Shown: positions 23,644 to 32,418 of the stretch, piece after piece
Layout: each line of letters begins with the position of its first letter
Position numbering within the stretch: the stretch's first letter is position 1
From: Opitutia bacterium
GTDB taxonomy: Bacteria; Verrucomicrobiota; Verrucomicrobiia; Opitutales; Opitutaceae
Direction of reading: 5' to 3'
DNA length: 38,829 nucleotides
NCBI GenBank assembly: GCA_016199925.1
Contig: JACQFT010000105.1
Span: 1 to 38,829 of the forward strand
Position numbers and translations under genes: made by a program
The notes under the pieces: generated by a model
Databases searched by the model: none
Told to the model about the DNA's origin: nothing
The model's input: only the letters and a program-made list of their open reading frames with translations

Positions 23644-24411
23644 ATGAATCCGGCGCCCTATCGCGAATTCTTGCTCGAACTGGCGGCGGCCAGCGGCGAC
23701 TTCATCCGCCCGCTCTTCGGCCGGCACGACGTCGGCGTCGAACTGAAAGCCGACCAGACTCCCGTCACGCTCGCCGACCGCGGCGCCGAGGAACTGCTGC
23801 GCCGGATGATCGCGCAAAAATTCCCTTCGCACGGCGTCATCGGCGAAGAGCTCGGCCGCGACCGGCCCGAGGCGGAGTTCGTCTGGGTGCTCGATCCGGT
23901 CGACGGCACGAAGGCGTTCGTCACCGGCGTGCCGCTCTTCGGCACGCTCATCGCTTTGCTCCACGAAGGCCAGCCGGTGCTCGGCTGCATTCATCAACCC
24001 GTCTTGCGCCAGCTCCTCGTCGGTGACGGCGTCTCGACCCAGCTCAATGGCCAGACCGTCCGCACGCGCCCGACGGCGCAGCTCGCCGACGCCACGTTGC
24101 TCACGTGCGACTGGCTTTCGCCTGCCGTTCACCAAAACGGCCCGGCCTTCGATCGGCTCTGCCGCTCGGTGCGCCTCGCGCGCACGTGGGGCGATTGCTA
24201 CGGCTATTTGCTGCTCGCGAGCGGCTGGGCCGATGTGTGCCTCGATCCGATCATGAACCCGTGGGACATCGCCGCGCTCGTGCCGGTGATTCGCGGCGCG
24301 GGCGGCGTCATCACCGACTGGCAGGGCGGCCCGGCCTATCCGGCGACCTCCACCGTCGCCGCCGCCACGCCGCAACTCCACGCCGCCGTGCTCGCGGCGC
24401 TGCGGCCGTGA
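23644..24411 (+). CDS. hisN: Histidinol-phosphatase, inositol monophosphatase type
   Basis: A 255-residue Mg-dependent phosphatase. Metal-site motifs are IGEELG, WVLDPVDGTKAFVTG and NPWDIAALVPVIRGAGG. The FVTGVPLFGTLIALL and CDWLSP wording is nearer to plant HISN7-type histidinol-phosphatase than to SuhB-type inositol monophosphatases, so I infer the last phosphatase step of histidine synthesis; inositol or another sugar phosphate remains possible. It is encoded beside no other his gene. The stop TGA overlaps the GTG start of the next gene. Confidence 0.8.
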   Translation: MNPAPYREFLLELAAASGDFIRPLFGRHDVGVELKADQTPVTLADRGAEELLRRMIAQKFPSHGVIGEELGRDRPEAEFVWVLDPVDGTKAFVTGVPLFGTLIALLHEGQPVLGCIHQPVLRQLLVGDGVSTQLNGQTVRTRPTAQLADATLLTCDWLSPAVHQNGPAFDRLCRSVRLARTWGDCYGYLLLASGWADVCLDPIMNPWDIAALVPVIRGAGGVITDWQGGPAYPATSTVAAATPQLHAAVLAALRP

Positions 24412-25964
24412 ACCCGGCGGCGCCCAGTGCCGCCTGGTTGCGCCGCGCGTTTCTCTTTGCCGTCGCCGCGTTCGGTTGGGCGCTCTTCTCGAACAACACC
24501 GCCGACAGCGATCTCTGGGGCCATGTGCTCTACGGCCAGCGGATGCTCGCGCTCGGACAGCTCGAGTGGACGGATCCGTTTTCGTGGACCGCGGCCGGCG
24601 CACCTTGGATCAACCACGAGGTGCTCGCCGAACTCGCGCTCGGTTGGGTTCACTTGCACGCCGGCGGCCCGGGGCTGTGGCTGCTGATGCTCGCTCTGAG
24701 CGGCGCCACGATCTGGATCGCGCTGCGCGAAGCCGCCCGCGACACGCCCGGCGGCGCCGTGGCCCTCGCGGTCGGCTTCGCGCTCTCCGCGCGCAATCTT
24801 TCGATGGGTTTCGCCGCGCGCCCGCAACTCTGGACCGCACTCGGCCTCGCCGTTCTCCTCGTGGCGTTGCGCCGCTTGCACGACGGGCGCCGCTGGCCGC
24901 TCGTGGCGCTGCCGATCATGTCTGTCGTGTGGGCCAACACGCACGGCGGCGTGCTCGCCGGCGTGCTGCTCACGGTCGTCGCGGCCGGCGTGCTCATGTT
25001 GCAACGCTCCCCGGTTGCCGGCCGCTTCGCGCTCGTCGCCGTCGCCGCCGTGCTTGCCCTGCCGCTGAGCCCGTGGGGACTCGACGGCGTGCGCTGGCTC
25101 TTGCAAAGCGTCGCCTACTCGCGGCCCGAGATCACGGAGTGGCGTCCGCTGCCGTTTGATTTGCTGCACCTGCCTTTCTTCGTGCTCGCGGCGGTGAGCA
25201 TCGCCGCGTGGATGTTCACAGGGCGCGAACGCCGCACCTGGGAAGGTGCCGTGCTCGCCGTGCTGCTCGTCATGGCGCTGCAACACCGCCGGCACGCGCC
25301 GCTCTTCCTGCTCGGCAACCTGATGTTCAGCACGGCGCACCTGCGCGATCTCGGCCTGCAAACCGCCGCGAAACTCGACGCGCTCGCGAAACTTTTCCGC
25401 CAGACCGCCGTGCGCGCCTTCCTCGCGGTTCTATTTGTCGCCGCGGGTGCGGCTTTCCTCGTCGACAGTGTGCGCGCGCCACGACTCAAACCGTGGACGA
25501 TTGAGGTCGAGCGAAACATCTATCCGATGGAAGCCGTGCGCTTCATCAAAGGCCACGAGCTGCGCGGCAATCTGCTCGTGCTCTTCGAGTGGGGGCAACT
25601 GGCGATCTGGCAGTTGCCGGACAACCAAGTGTCGTTCGACGGCCGGCTCGACACCGTCTATCCGCACAAGGTGATCGACGCGCACTGGAAATTCTACCGC
25701 GATGAGGCGGTCGACCCGGAGGCGCTCGATCTCGGCCGCGCGGACATTGCGCTGCTGCCCGCGAACCTCGCGAGCGTCACGCGCCTGCTCTATCGCGGCT
25801 GGAAGCTTGTCTACGCCGACCCGCTCGCCTGGGTGCTCGTCCGCGATGAGGCGGCGCAGCCGGGTCTGCGCGGTCTGCCGCTTCCCATCTACCGCAAGCG
25901 CGACGCCGTCTCCGGTCGCGACGCGTTTCCCGACGCGCCCTCGGCACGCTCCACCGCCCGCTGA
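24408..25964 (+). CDS. Multi-pass membrane protein, GT-C glycosyltransferase-like
   Basis: A 518-residue inner-membrane protein with about ten hydrophobic helices up to residue 350 and a C-terminal soluble part. The first periplasmic loop begins with SDLWGHVLYGQRM and continues LEWTDPFSWTAAGAPWINHE, a pattern seen in uncharacterised GT-C-like proteins; the acidic residue after the first helix is typical of lipid-phosphosugar-using enzymes. The soluble end has VSFDGRLDTVYP. Function unproven. It starts at GTG 24408 within the preceding gene's stop (GTGA), so it is translationally coupled to hisN, which is odd for an exopolysaccharide enzyme. Confidence 0.75.
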   Translation: MNPAAPSAAWLRRAFLFAVAAFGWALFSNNTADSDLWGHVLYGQRMLALGQLEWTDPFSWTAAGAPWINHEVLAELALGWVHLHAGGPGLWLLMLALSGATIWIALREAARDTPGGAVALAVGFALSARNLSMGFAARPQLWTALGLAVLLVALRRLHDGRRWPLVALPIMSVVWANTHGGVLAGVLLTVVAAGVLMLQRSPVAGRFALVAVAAVLALPLSPWGLDGVRWLLQSVAYSRPEITEWRPLPFDLLHLPFFVLAAVSIAAWMFTGRERRTWEGAVLAVLLVMALQHRRHAPLFLLGNLMFSTAHLRDLGLQTAAKLDALAKLFRQTAVRAFLAVLFVAAGAAFLVDSVRAPRLKPWTIEVERNIYPMEAVRFIKGHELRGNLLVLFEWGQLAIWQLPDNQVSFDGRLDTVYPHKVIDAHWKFYRDEAVDPEALDLGRADIALLPANLASVTRLLYRGWKLVYADPLAWVLVRDEAAQPGLRGLPLPIYRKRDAVSGRDAFPDAPSARSTAR

Positions 25965-25983
25965 GTGATGCTGACGCCGTTTC

Positions 25984-26072
25984 GTTCTCGGGGAGCGCCC
26001 GCGTCCAGCAGGCTGTCCTCGGCGTCTCGCCGAGAACTTTCGGACGTGCTGGCGGGACGCCAGCGCCAGCAC
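25984..26072. repeat. Compound inverted-repeat element
   Basis: Two inverted repeats in tandem. gttctcgg (25984-25991) pairs with ccgagaac (26030-26037), enclosing 38 bp. gtgctggc (26046-26053) pairs with gccagcac (26065-26072). The layout suggests a small interspersed element in the 277-bp gap between two convergent genes. Confidence 0.5.
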
Positions 26073-26186
26073 GCGAGACGCATGCGCTTCCCCGGGAATT
26101 GCTCCGCGTCACGGTCAGTCTATTGTGCGATTCTCAATCATAGACGACTTCACACGCGCGCCTTCGGCCACCCGCCCCCACCTCCG

Positions 26187-26227
26187 CCCGGGCGAAGTGT
26201 CATATAATAAGTGACACTTTCGCCGGG
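26187..26227 (-). terminator. Long hairpin 15 bp after puuD
   Basis: cccgggcgaagtgtca (26187-26202) pairs almost completely with tgacactttcgccggg (26212-26227), with a one-base bulge on each side and a 9-nt A/T loop. It follows the puuD stop on the minus strand and probably ends that transcript; there is no U-tract, so this is not a standard intrinsic terminator. The loop contains tataat by chance. Confidence 0.55.
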
Positions 26228-26241
26228 GCTGGGGGCCGGGA

Positions 26242-27444
26242 TCACGGCTCCATTTTCGCGCCGGCCTTGATCCACGCGGCGAGGACGGCGCGCTCCTCGT
26301 CGGTCATCTGCGTCAGGTTGCCGAGCGGCATGATGCGGGTGACGACGACCTGCTGGTAGAGGCGCTGCGCGTTCTGCACGATGTCGGCGGGTGTGTGGAG
26401 CAACACGCCGCCTTGCGCCTGCGTGTAGCCGGGAAAAGTCGGCGCGGGCGAATGGCACGTCACGCAGCGCTGGCCGATGATGGCGCGCACGCGGTTGAAG
26501 GTGACCTCGCCCTGCACGGGCGGCAGCGGCACAAGGCGCGGCGCCGTCCACCACGCGACGATCCCGAGCAGCACGGCGCCGAGGGCGGGATATTGCCACG
26601 CGTAGACGCCCTTGTGCTTGCGGTTGAAAAAATGCCGGATGCTCACGCCCGCCGCCGCCATCAGCATCAGCACGGCCCAGTTCTGCGGGTGGCTGTAGGT
26701 CGAGGCGTAGTGATTGCTGACCATGATGAACAGCACGGGCAGCGTGAAGTAGTTGTTGTGCACGCTGCGCTGTTTCGCGCGCTGGCCGTCGAGGGGATCG
26801 ACCGGAGTGCCGGCGCGCATCGCGGCGACCATGCGCTTCTGGCCGGGGATGATGATGAAGAAAACGTTCGCCGCCATGATCGTGCCGATGGCGGTGCCGA
26901 CGTGGATGAACATCGCGCGCCCGCCGAGCAGATGCGCGAGTCCCCACGCCAGCGCCGTGATGAACGCGAAGACGAGCGCGCCGAGCACGCCGTCGCGTTT
27001 GCCGAGCGGCGAGCGGCAGAGCAGGTCGTAGAAAATCCACGAGCCCACCATGCTCGCGGCGCCGATGCCGACGGCCTGCCACGGTGTGAGCGCGCGGACG
27101 TTTTGGTCGATCATCATCGCCTGCGCGCGCAGCCAGTAAACGAGGCCGAGCAGCGCGAAGCCCGAAAGCCACGTCGTGTAGGCCTCCCACTTGAACCAGT
27201 GCAGGCGGTCCGGAAGCGTCGGCGGCGCGACGGCGTATTTCTGCGGGTTGTAGAAACCGCCGCCGTGCACGGCCCAGAGTTCGCCGGCGACGCCTTTCTT
27301 CGCCGCGTCGGAGCCGGGCGGCGGAGCCTCGAGTGAGTTGTCGAGCCAGATGAAGTAGAACGACGAGCCGATCCAGGCGATGCCGGCGATGACGTGCAGC
27401 CAACGGACGAGCAGGCCGAGGAATTCGATCAAGTGGGTTTCCAT
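26242..27444 (-). CDS. puuD: Membrane-bound urate oxidase (urate hydroxylase) PuuD with cytochrome c domain
   Basis: A 400-residue protein with about eight transmembrane helices (DUF989/urate oxidase N domain), beginning LVRWLHVIAGIAWIGSSFYF and including HNNYFTLPVLFIMVSNHY. A C-terminal periplasmic cytochrome c part carries CVTCH as the heme site and IMPLGN as the probable axial Met. PuuD oxidises urate to 5-hydroxyisourate and passes electrons to the respiratory chain. The protein is full length. No other purine-degradation gene is in the window, so its partners must be elsewhere. The start is ATG 27444. Confidence 0.88.
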   Translation of the reverse strand: METHLIEFLGLLVRWLHVIAGIAWIGSSFYFIWLDNSLEAPPPGSDAAKKGVAGELWAVHGGGFYNPQKYAVAPPTLPDRLHWFKWEAYTTWLSGFALLGLVYWLRAQAMMIDQNVRALTPWQAVGIGAASMVGSWIFYDLLCRSPLGKRDGVLGALVFAFITALAWGLAHLLGGRAMFIHVGTAIGTIMAANVFFIIIPGQKRMVAAMRAGTPVDPLDGQRAKQRSVHNNYFTLPVLFIMVSNHYASTYSHPQNWAVLMLMAAAGVSIRHFFNRKHKGVYAWQYPALGAVLLGIVAWWTAPRLVPLPPVQGEVTFNRVRAIIGQRCVTCHSPAPTFPGYTQAQGGVLLHTPADIVQNAQRLYQQVVVTRIMPLGNLTQMTDEERAVLAAWIKAGAKMEP

Positions 27445-27503
27445 CTGGGGTCTGGGGCGCTAGCTTCCGGACGGCGGGACGTTGCCGGCGGCGGCGCGCC
27501 GTG

Positions 27504-27860
27504 TCAGCGTTTCTTTTTTCCGTAGCTGGCCGTGACCACCGAGGAGAAACCGCCGCGCGCCTTCCAGCGGGCGACGATGGTGAGCTCGCGCGGTTTGAGC
27601 GCGGTGCCGAGGTCGTCGCAAATCTTGTTCGTCGCCGCCTCGAAGAAGATGCCCTCGTTGCGGAACGCGTGGAAGTAGAGTTTCAGCGACTTCAGCTCGA
27701 CGCACTTCCGGCCGGCGACGTAGCGCACCGTGATGTCGGCGAAATCCGGATGGCCGGTCATCGGGCAGAGCGAGGTGAACTCGTGGTGCGTGTGTTCGAT
27801 CACGTAGTCGCGGTGCGCGGCGGGGTTGGGAAAAGTCGCGAGGAGCTTCGGGTCGGCCAT
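27504..27860 (-). CDS. queF: 7-cyano-7-deazaguanine reductase QueF (single-domain type)
   Basis: A 118-residue T-fold protein catalysing NADPH-dependent reduction of preQ0 to preQ1 in queuosine synthesis. Cys32 in SLCPMTGHPDF forms the thioimide, Asp39 is the catalytic acid, VELKSLKLY is the NADPH/substrate strand and Glu74 (IFFEAATN) the substrate-binding Glu. The residue before it is Phe73, where Bacillus QueF has a His. It is shorter than the Bacillus enzyme. ATG 27860 is well placed. The puuD gene begins about 60 bp downstream of its stop on the same strand, perhaps one transcript but no functional link. Confidence 0.9.
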   Translation of the reverse strand: MADPKLLATFPNPAAHRDYVIEHTHHEFTSLCPMTGHPDFADITVRYVAGRKCVELKSLKLYFHAFRNEGIFFEAATNKICDDLGTALKPRELTIVARWKARGGFSSVVTASYGKKKR

Positions 27861-27867
27861 GGAGGGG

Positions 27868-27956
27868 AGAATCCAGAATCCCGAATTCAGAATCCAGCAG
27901 AATCTCAGCGGCGCTCACGCCGCGGACGGCGATCCCGGAGCGCGAGCGAGCTCGCT
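27868..27956. repeat. Short direct repeats and palindrome upstream of queF
   Basis: agaatcc occurs at 27868, 27875 and 27889, with agaatct at 27899. They are followed by the perfect palindrome agcgagctcgct (27945-27956). It fills the 115-bp gap between queF and the exosortase stop. Similar arrays occur in verrucomicrobial intergenic regions, as I recall; a role in queF control cannot be shown. Confidence 0.45.
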
Positions 27957-27975
27957 GGCCCGCGGCAAATCCGGC

Positions 27976-29637
27976 TCACCGCGCCGGCAGCGGCTCCTGG
28001 AAGGTCGGCAGCGTCTGGTCGAGCACTTCCTGGAGGCGCGCGAGCGCCGCGGGCTCGCCGTCGAACGCGAGGGTTTGCGCGATCACGTAGGCCCAGCGAT
28101 GGCTTTGGAGCGAGCGCAAGCGGTCGACCGACGTGTAGAGCACGCGCTCCCAACTGGTGGCGACGGTCTTGTCGGCCCCGACAAACCAGTAGGCGTAGAG
28201 CGCGGGCACCTTCACCGTCTGGCCTTTGTTGTTGGTGAAATCGCGCTCGATGCGAAGGACGGTGGCGGACACGGCGGCGTCGCTGCGGCCGGGCCACTGG
28301 AAGGTGTGAATCTCGCGGCCCTTGATCGTCCAGCCTTGCCCGACGAGGCAAAGTTCCGGCCGATGGATCGAAGTGCGGTCGCGCCCGCTGAGCACGATGG
28401 AGAGGAAGACGCTGTTGTTGCGATTGCGAAGCGAGACGTAGTTCTTGCGCGAAAATCCCGTGTCGGACGGCAACACTTCGCGCTCGATCGCAGTGACCTC
28501 GGCCCGCTGACCGGCCCAGTCGAGACCGAGATAATCGGGCAACGCGACGGGGTTGAGGCCGTCGGCCGCGAGCTTCACTCCGACGCGCGGGCTAACTTGC
28601 AAGGTGTCGAGTTTCTGGATGAAAAAAACGACGGCCAACGAGGTGACCGGGACCGCAGTCGCGACCAGCCACGGCCGCGAGCTCGACCATGACGGCGCGA
28701 CGAAAAACGGTTCGGCCTTTTCCGGCGCGAGAGGTTCGCCGCCACCGATTTTCCGTTTTTGGAGAAGCACGACCGTCAGTTGCACGAGACCGAGCACGAC
28801 GAGAAAAATCAGAAAACCGAACGAATCGTGCACCATGGCGCCGGCACGCTGACCCTTCCACTCGGCGGCGACGATGATGGCGAAGATGCTGACAACATTA
28901 CCGACAAATGCATACGGAAAACAGAGCAGCCCGATGCATGCGCGCACGCGCCACGAGCGGAAATTCAGATAACCGACGAGCAGCGAGAGAGCCGCGAGCG
29001 CCATCAACGAACGCATGCCGGAGCACGCGGCGGCGACGTCGTAGGAGTAGGCACCACCTGGCGAGAGGAGCTGCGTGCCGTTGCGCAAGACGTCGATGCC
29101 GATGAGGTGCGCGCCGCGATATGCCACCTCGATCACCCACAGGCGCAGATAAAATCCGGCCGAATCGAGCATGTTGAGCGGGATGGCAAAAATCATGAAC
29201 AGCAGCGGAAATGCCGACGCGCGCCCCCAGCGCCGTCCGCCCGCGAGCGCCAGCACGCCCCACGAAAACAGCAGGAAGCCCACAATGGAGATGCGCGCCT
29301 GCTGCAACGCGTAACCGAAGAGATGAATCGCGAGCCCGCCGAGCAGTGCACCGGCGACGAGCTTGGTGTCGACACCGTTGTCCGCTGCCGGCTCGCTGCG
29401 CGCATTGCGCCAAAACAACCAGAGCGAAATGCCAAGGATGAGCCAGCCGTGTTCACTCTCGGCCAACGGGTCGAGCCACTGCGAAAACCACCACTTGAAC
29501 AGCGACGGCGTGCGGACGTAGCCAAGCGACGCGTTGCCGAACCAGTGAAACACGACGAGCCCGACCACGGCGCACAGCCACACCCCGGCCCACGGGAAAG
29601 AACGGGGCGACGCGAGTTTTGTGGCTGGATTGCTCAA
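27976..29637 (-). CDS. Exosortase fused to an EpsI domain
   Basis: A 553-residue protein. The N-terminal half has about nine transmembrane helices and the exosortase cysteine motif [13 protein letters not shown]; the family histidine lies in MVHDSFGF. At the position where exosortases carry their conserved Arg (N-x-x-R), this one reads GNVVSI, a Ser. The C-terminal ~200 residues are an EpsI (DUF3485) domain with [16 protein letters not shown]. Exosortases cut C-terminal PEP-CTERM-like signals and are encoded with exopolysaccharide genes; EpsI is usually a separate protein or fused as here. No candidate substrate with a matching C-terminal signal is in the window. The likely start is TTG 29637, since an in-frame stop lies shortly upstream. 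Confidence 0.87.
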   Translation of the reverse strand: MSNPATKLASPRSFPWAGVWLCAVVGLVVFHWFGNASLGYVRTPSLFKWWFSQWLDPLAESEHGWLILGISLWLFWRNARSEPAADNGVDTKLVAGALLGGLAIHLFGYALQQARISIVGFLLFSWGVLALAGGRRWGRASAFPLLFMIFAIPLNMLDSAGFYLRLWVIEVAYRGAHLIGIDVLRNGTQLLSPGGAYSYDVAAACSGMRSLMALAALSLLVGYLNFRSWRVRACIGLLCFPYAFVGNVVSIFAIIVAAEWKGQRAGAMVHDSFGFLIFLVVLGLVQLTVVLLQKRKIGGGEPLAPEKAEPFFVAPSWSSSRPWLVATAVPVTSLAVVFFIQKLDTLQVSPRVGVKLAADGLNPVALPDYLGLDWAGQRAEVTAIEREVLPSDTGFSRKNYVSLRNRNNSVFLSIVLSGRDRTSIHRPELCLVGQGWTIKGREIHTFQWPGRSDAAVSATVLRIERDFTNNKGQTVKVPALYAYWFVGADKTVATSWERVLYTSVDRLRSLQSHRWAYVIAQTLAFDGEPAALARLQEVLDQTLPTFQEPLPAR

Positions 29638-29683
29638 GGTGAGCGCGCATCATCCAGTGTCTTGTCCCATTTCCAAGCCTGAG

Positions 29684-30790
29684 ATGAAGCTCCTTGTCCT
29701 AGCCCAAACCCCGCCTCCGCTCCACGGACAGAGCCTGATGGTGCAAACTCTCGTCGACGGCCTGCCCGCGCACGGCGTCGCGGTGCATCACGTCAACCTC
29801 GGCCTCTCGCGCGACGCCGCGGACATCGGGCGCTGGCGGGCGGGAAAAATTTTCGCCGTCCTCGGCGCGTGCTTCCGCGCGATAGCGGCGCGCTTTCGCC
29901 ACGGCTGCGACACGCTCTACTACGTGCCGGCCCCCGGCAAACGCGGCGCGCTCTACCGCGACTGGATCGTGATGCTGCTCTGCCGGCCGTTCTTCAACCG
30001 GCTCGTGCTCCACTGGCACGCCGCCGGGCTCGGCGAGTGGCTCGCAACCCACGCCACCGCGCCGGAGCGTTGGGTCACGCAGGTGCTGCTCGGTCGCGCC
30101 GACTTGTCAATCGTGCTCGCCAAGGCACTGCGCGGCGACGCCGTCGCGCTGCACGCGGAGAAGATCGCCGTGGTTGCCAACGGCATCGCCGATCCGCTCG
30201 CCGGAGCCGAGCCGCCCGCGCGGCCGCCGGCCAATCCTTTTCAAGTGTTGTTTCTCGGACTGTGTTCCGAAGAGAAAGGCCTGTTCGCCACCGCCGAAGC
30301 CGTGTTGGCAGCAAATCAGTCAGCGGGACGAACGGAGTTCACGCTCGCGGCCGCCGGACCTTTTCCTGACGCCGAGACCGAACGACGGTTCACGTCGCTC
30401 GCCGCGGTCAACCCATCGGTATTGCGCCACGCCGGTTTCGTGAACGGCGCCGCAAAAACGGAACTCCTCCAACGCAGCCACTGCCTGTGTCTGCCCACGC
30501 GATACCCATTCGAAGGCCAGCCCCTCGTGCTGCTCGAAGCCATGGCGCACGACCTCCCGATCATCGCGACCCGCTGGCGCGGGATTCCAGAAACGCTGCC
30601 GCCTGAAGCAATCCTCGTCGAGCCGGGCGACGGCGCGACGATCAAAGAGGCCTTGGTCTTACTGCAAAAATGCCCTCCGCCCGCCGGCTCACTCCGTCAA
30701 CATTTCCAGGGAAAACTCACCTTGGACAGACACATCGCCGCTCTCGTAGGCGCGCTCAAGTCCGAGCGAACAAACTCCGGTCGGCCGTAA
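29684..30790 (+). CDS. GT4-family glycosyltransferase
   Basis: A 368-residue GT-B enzyme. The N-terminal acceptor half begins KLLVLAQTPPPLHGQSLMVQ and has the loop typical of GT4. The donor half has VLFLGLCSEEKGLF, AGFVNGAAKTELLQ and the E-x7-E motif in YPFEGQPLVLLEAMAH, followed by ATRWRGIPETLP. It should add one sugar to a lipid-linked oligosaccharide on the cytoplasmic face; donor unknown. It diverges from the exosortase gene with about 46 bp between the starts, so they share a control region. Confidence 0.88.
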   Translation: MKLLVLAQTPPPLHGQSLMVQTLVDGLPAHGVAVHHVNLGLSRDAADIGRWRAGKIFAVLGACFRAIAARFRHGCDTLYYVPAPGKRGALYRDWIVMLLCRPFFNRLVLHWHAAGLGEWLATHATAPERWVTQVLLGRADLSIVLAKALRGDAVALHAEKIAVVANGIADPLAGAEPPARPPANPFQVLFLGLCSEEKGLFATAEAVLAANQSAGRTEFTLAAAGPFPDAETERRFTSLAAVNPSVLRHAGFVNGAAKTELLQRSHCLCLPTRYPFEGQPLVLLEAMAHDLPIIATRWRGIPETLPPEAILVEPGDGATIKEALVLLQKCPPPAGSLRQHFQGKLTLDRHIAALVGALKSERTNSGRP

Positions 30791-30933
30791 GCGGGATCAT
30801 CGCCTAGGCGACCGGGGCTTGCTTCGGCTCGTCAGGTTGCGCCAACATGGGTTTCTTAACCCGCACAGTTTGCGACTAAACACCTGTCCGCCGGGTGCAA
30901 GCCCGGACGACAATTCTTCCTCTTCACCATCCG

Positions 30934-32418
30934 ATGATTTCCGACGAGGGCGCTCCCGAAACGCCGTTGACCCAGGCCTCCGCCGGCTACCGGTCGACTG
31001 TGCGTTCGCAGATTGTGCGTGTCGTCTGCAAACTTGCGGGCGTCGTGGTGCTCGCGCGCCTGGTCTCGCCGGCCGATCACGGCCTGTTCGCGATGGGTGC
31101 CAGCCTGACGCTGCTGCTTACGTTATTTCGGGACTTCGGCACCGGGGCCGTAGCCATCCAAGTGCCACAACTGACCGAAGGACAGAAAACGGCGCTCTGG
31201 CAACTGCATGCTGGGTTGGGTGTCGTGCTGACGGGTCTCACACTGCTATTCGCTCCCGCCATCGCCAAGTTCTACGGCGAGCCGCAAGTCGGCCCGTTGC
31301 TCGCGGTGATGAGCGCTAGCTTTTTTCTGATCGGTCTCAACGCGTGGCCACGCGCCTTGCTCAATCGCGACCTACGTTTTCGCGAATCGAATTATGTTGA
31401 GACGCTCGCCGCGATCGTCGGGACTTTGGTGATGATCTCCGGCGGCGCACTCGGCGCCGGGGCTTACGCATTTGCACTATTTGTGCTCGTTTCAGAATCG
31501 GTCATGATTCCGGAAGCATGGCGGTTGTGCGGCTGGCGACCAACTGCGAAAGCCGATTGGGCCGGCATAGGCGAACTCGGTCGCACCGGCCTGCACCTCA
31601 CCGGTTACAACGTTTTGCTCTACGGCGTGCAACAGGCCGACGTGTTGCTGCTGGGAAAATGGTTCGGCCCGGGTTCGCTCGGTCTCTACAGTCGCTCCGG
31701 CCAATTGCTCGTGCAACCAACGACGCACCTCGCAGCCCCGTTCAGCCAAGTGCTGCTGGCTACGCTGTCGCGCCTCGGACCGCGCTCGCCGGAATTTGCC
31801 CGGCATCTCCGTGACACTGCCAACGCTATCGCGCATTTCACGTTGCCGGTTGCTGTCCTCTGCTTCGTGCGGCCGACCGAAGTCGTGCATCTGGTCCTCG
31901 GACCCCATTGGGGCGAAGCCGCTCCATTGCTCCGCTGGGTCGCGGTGAGCGCTGCCGTTTCTTTTCTGACCGTGACCATCTATCCGCTGTGCATCTCCGC
32001 CGGTAACACAATTCGACTCACCCAACTGACGATGCTCACGCTTCCCGTGATCCTGATCGGACTGTGGGCCGGGAAAGACTATGGCCCGACCGGAGTCGCG
32101 GCCGGTCTGGCCTGCGCCAATCTCGCGCTACTGTTGCCGAGATTGTGGTGGGCGACTTTCATGACCGCCGCGCACCTCAACGATTTTCTGGAAGCGTTCA
32201 TCGGTCCTCTTGGCGTGGCAATTGCCTTTGGGGTTGGCCTGCAACTCGGCGCACAGATCGCCGGCCAACTGGGTCCGTTGCCGCGGCTGCTAACGTCGCT
32301 GGGCGCCGGAATCGTCGCCGTAGGCATGATCGCACTTGTGTGGGCGCGAGCGCGCACTGAGTTTCGCGCACTCTGGAGTTTCCATCCCTTCAAACGCAGC
32401 GAGGCACTGCCGTCATGA
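30934..32418 (+). CDS. MOP-superfamily polysaccharide flippase (Wzx-like)
   Basis: A 494-residue membrane protein with about twelve to fourteen helices. The start SGYRST-type segment (ASAGYRSTVRSQIVR) and VLARLVSPADHGLFAMG are typical of the Polysacc_synt family, as are ALLNRDLRFRESNYVE and GLYSRSGQLLVQPTTHLAAPF. It would flip undecaprenyl-linked repeat units to the periplasm. ATG 30934 was chosen over GTG 30895. Its stop overlaps the next gene's ATG by 4 bp (ATGA). About 140 bp with a short hairpin precede it. Confidence 0.88.
   Translation: MISDEGAPETPLTQASAGYRSTVRSQIVRVVCKLAGVVVLARLVSPADHGLFAMGASLTLLLTLFRDFGTGAVAIQVPQLTEGQKTALWQLHAGLGVVLTGLTLLFAPAIAKFYGEPQVGPLLAVMSASFFLIGLNAWPRALLNRDLRFRESNYVETLAAIVGTLVMISGGALGAGAYAFALFVLVSESVMIPEAWRLCGWRPTAKADWAGIGELGRTGLHLTGYNVLLYGVQQADVLLLGKWFGPGSLGLYSRSGQLLVQPTTHLAAPFSQVLLATLSRLGPRSPEFARHLRDTANAIAHFTLPVAVLCFVRPTEVVHLVLGPHWGEAAPLLRWVAVSAAVSFLTVTIYPLCISAGNTIRLTQLTMLTLPVILIGLWAGKDYGPTGVAAGLACANLALLLPRLWWATFMTAAHLNDFLEAFIGPLGVAIAFGVGLQLGAQIAGQLGPLPRLLTSLGAGIVAVGMIALVWARARTEFRALWSFHPFKRSEALPS

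Noticed and set aside
26203-26208. tataat as a -10 promoter element
   Set aside because: It is the loop of a hairpin after puuD, has no -35 partner, and no plus-strand gene follows.
27868-27905. agaatcc repeats as a CRISPR or iteron array
   Set aside because: Only four 7-bp copies with irregular spacing of 7, 14 and 10 bp and no replication or Cas genes nearby.
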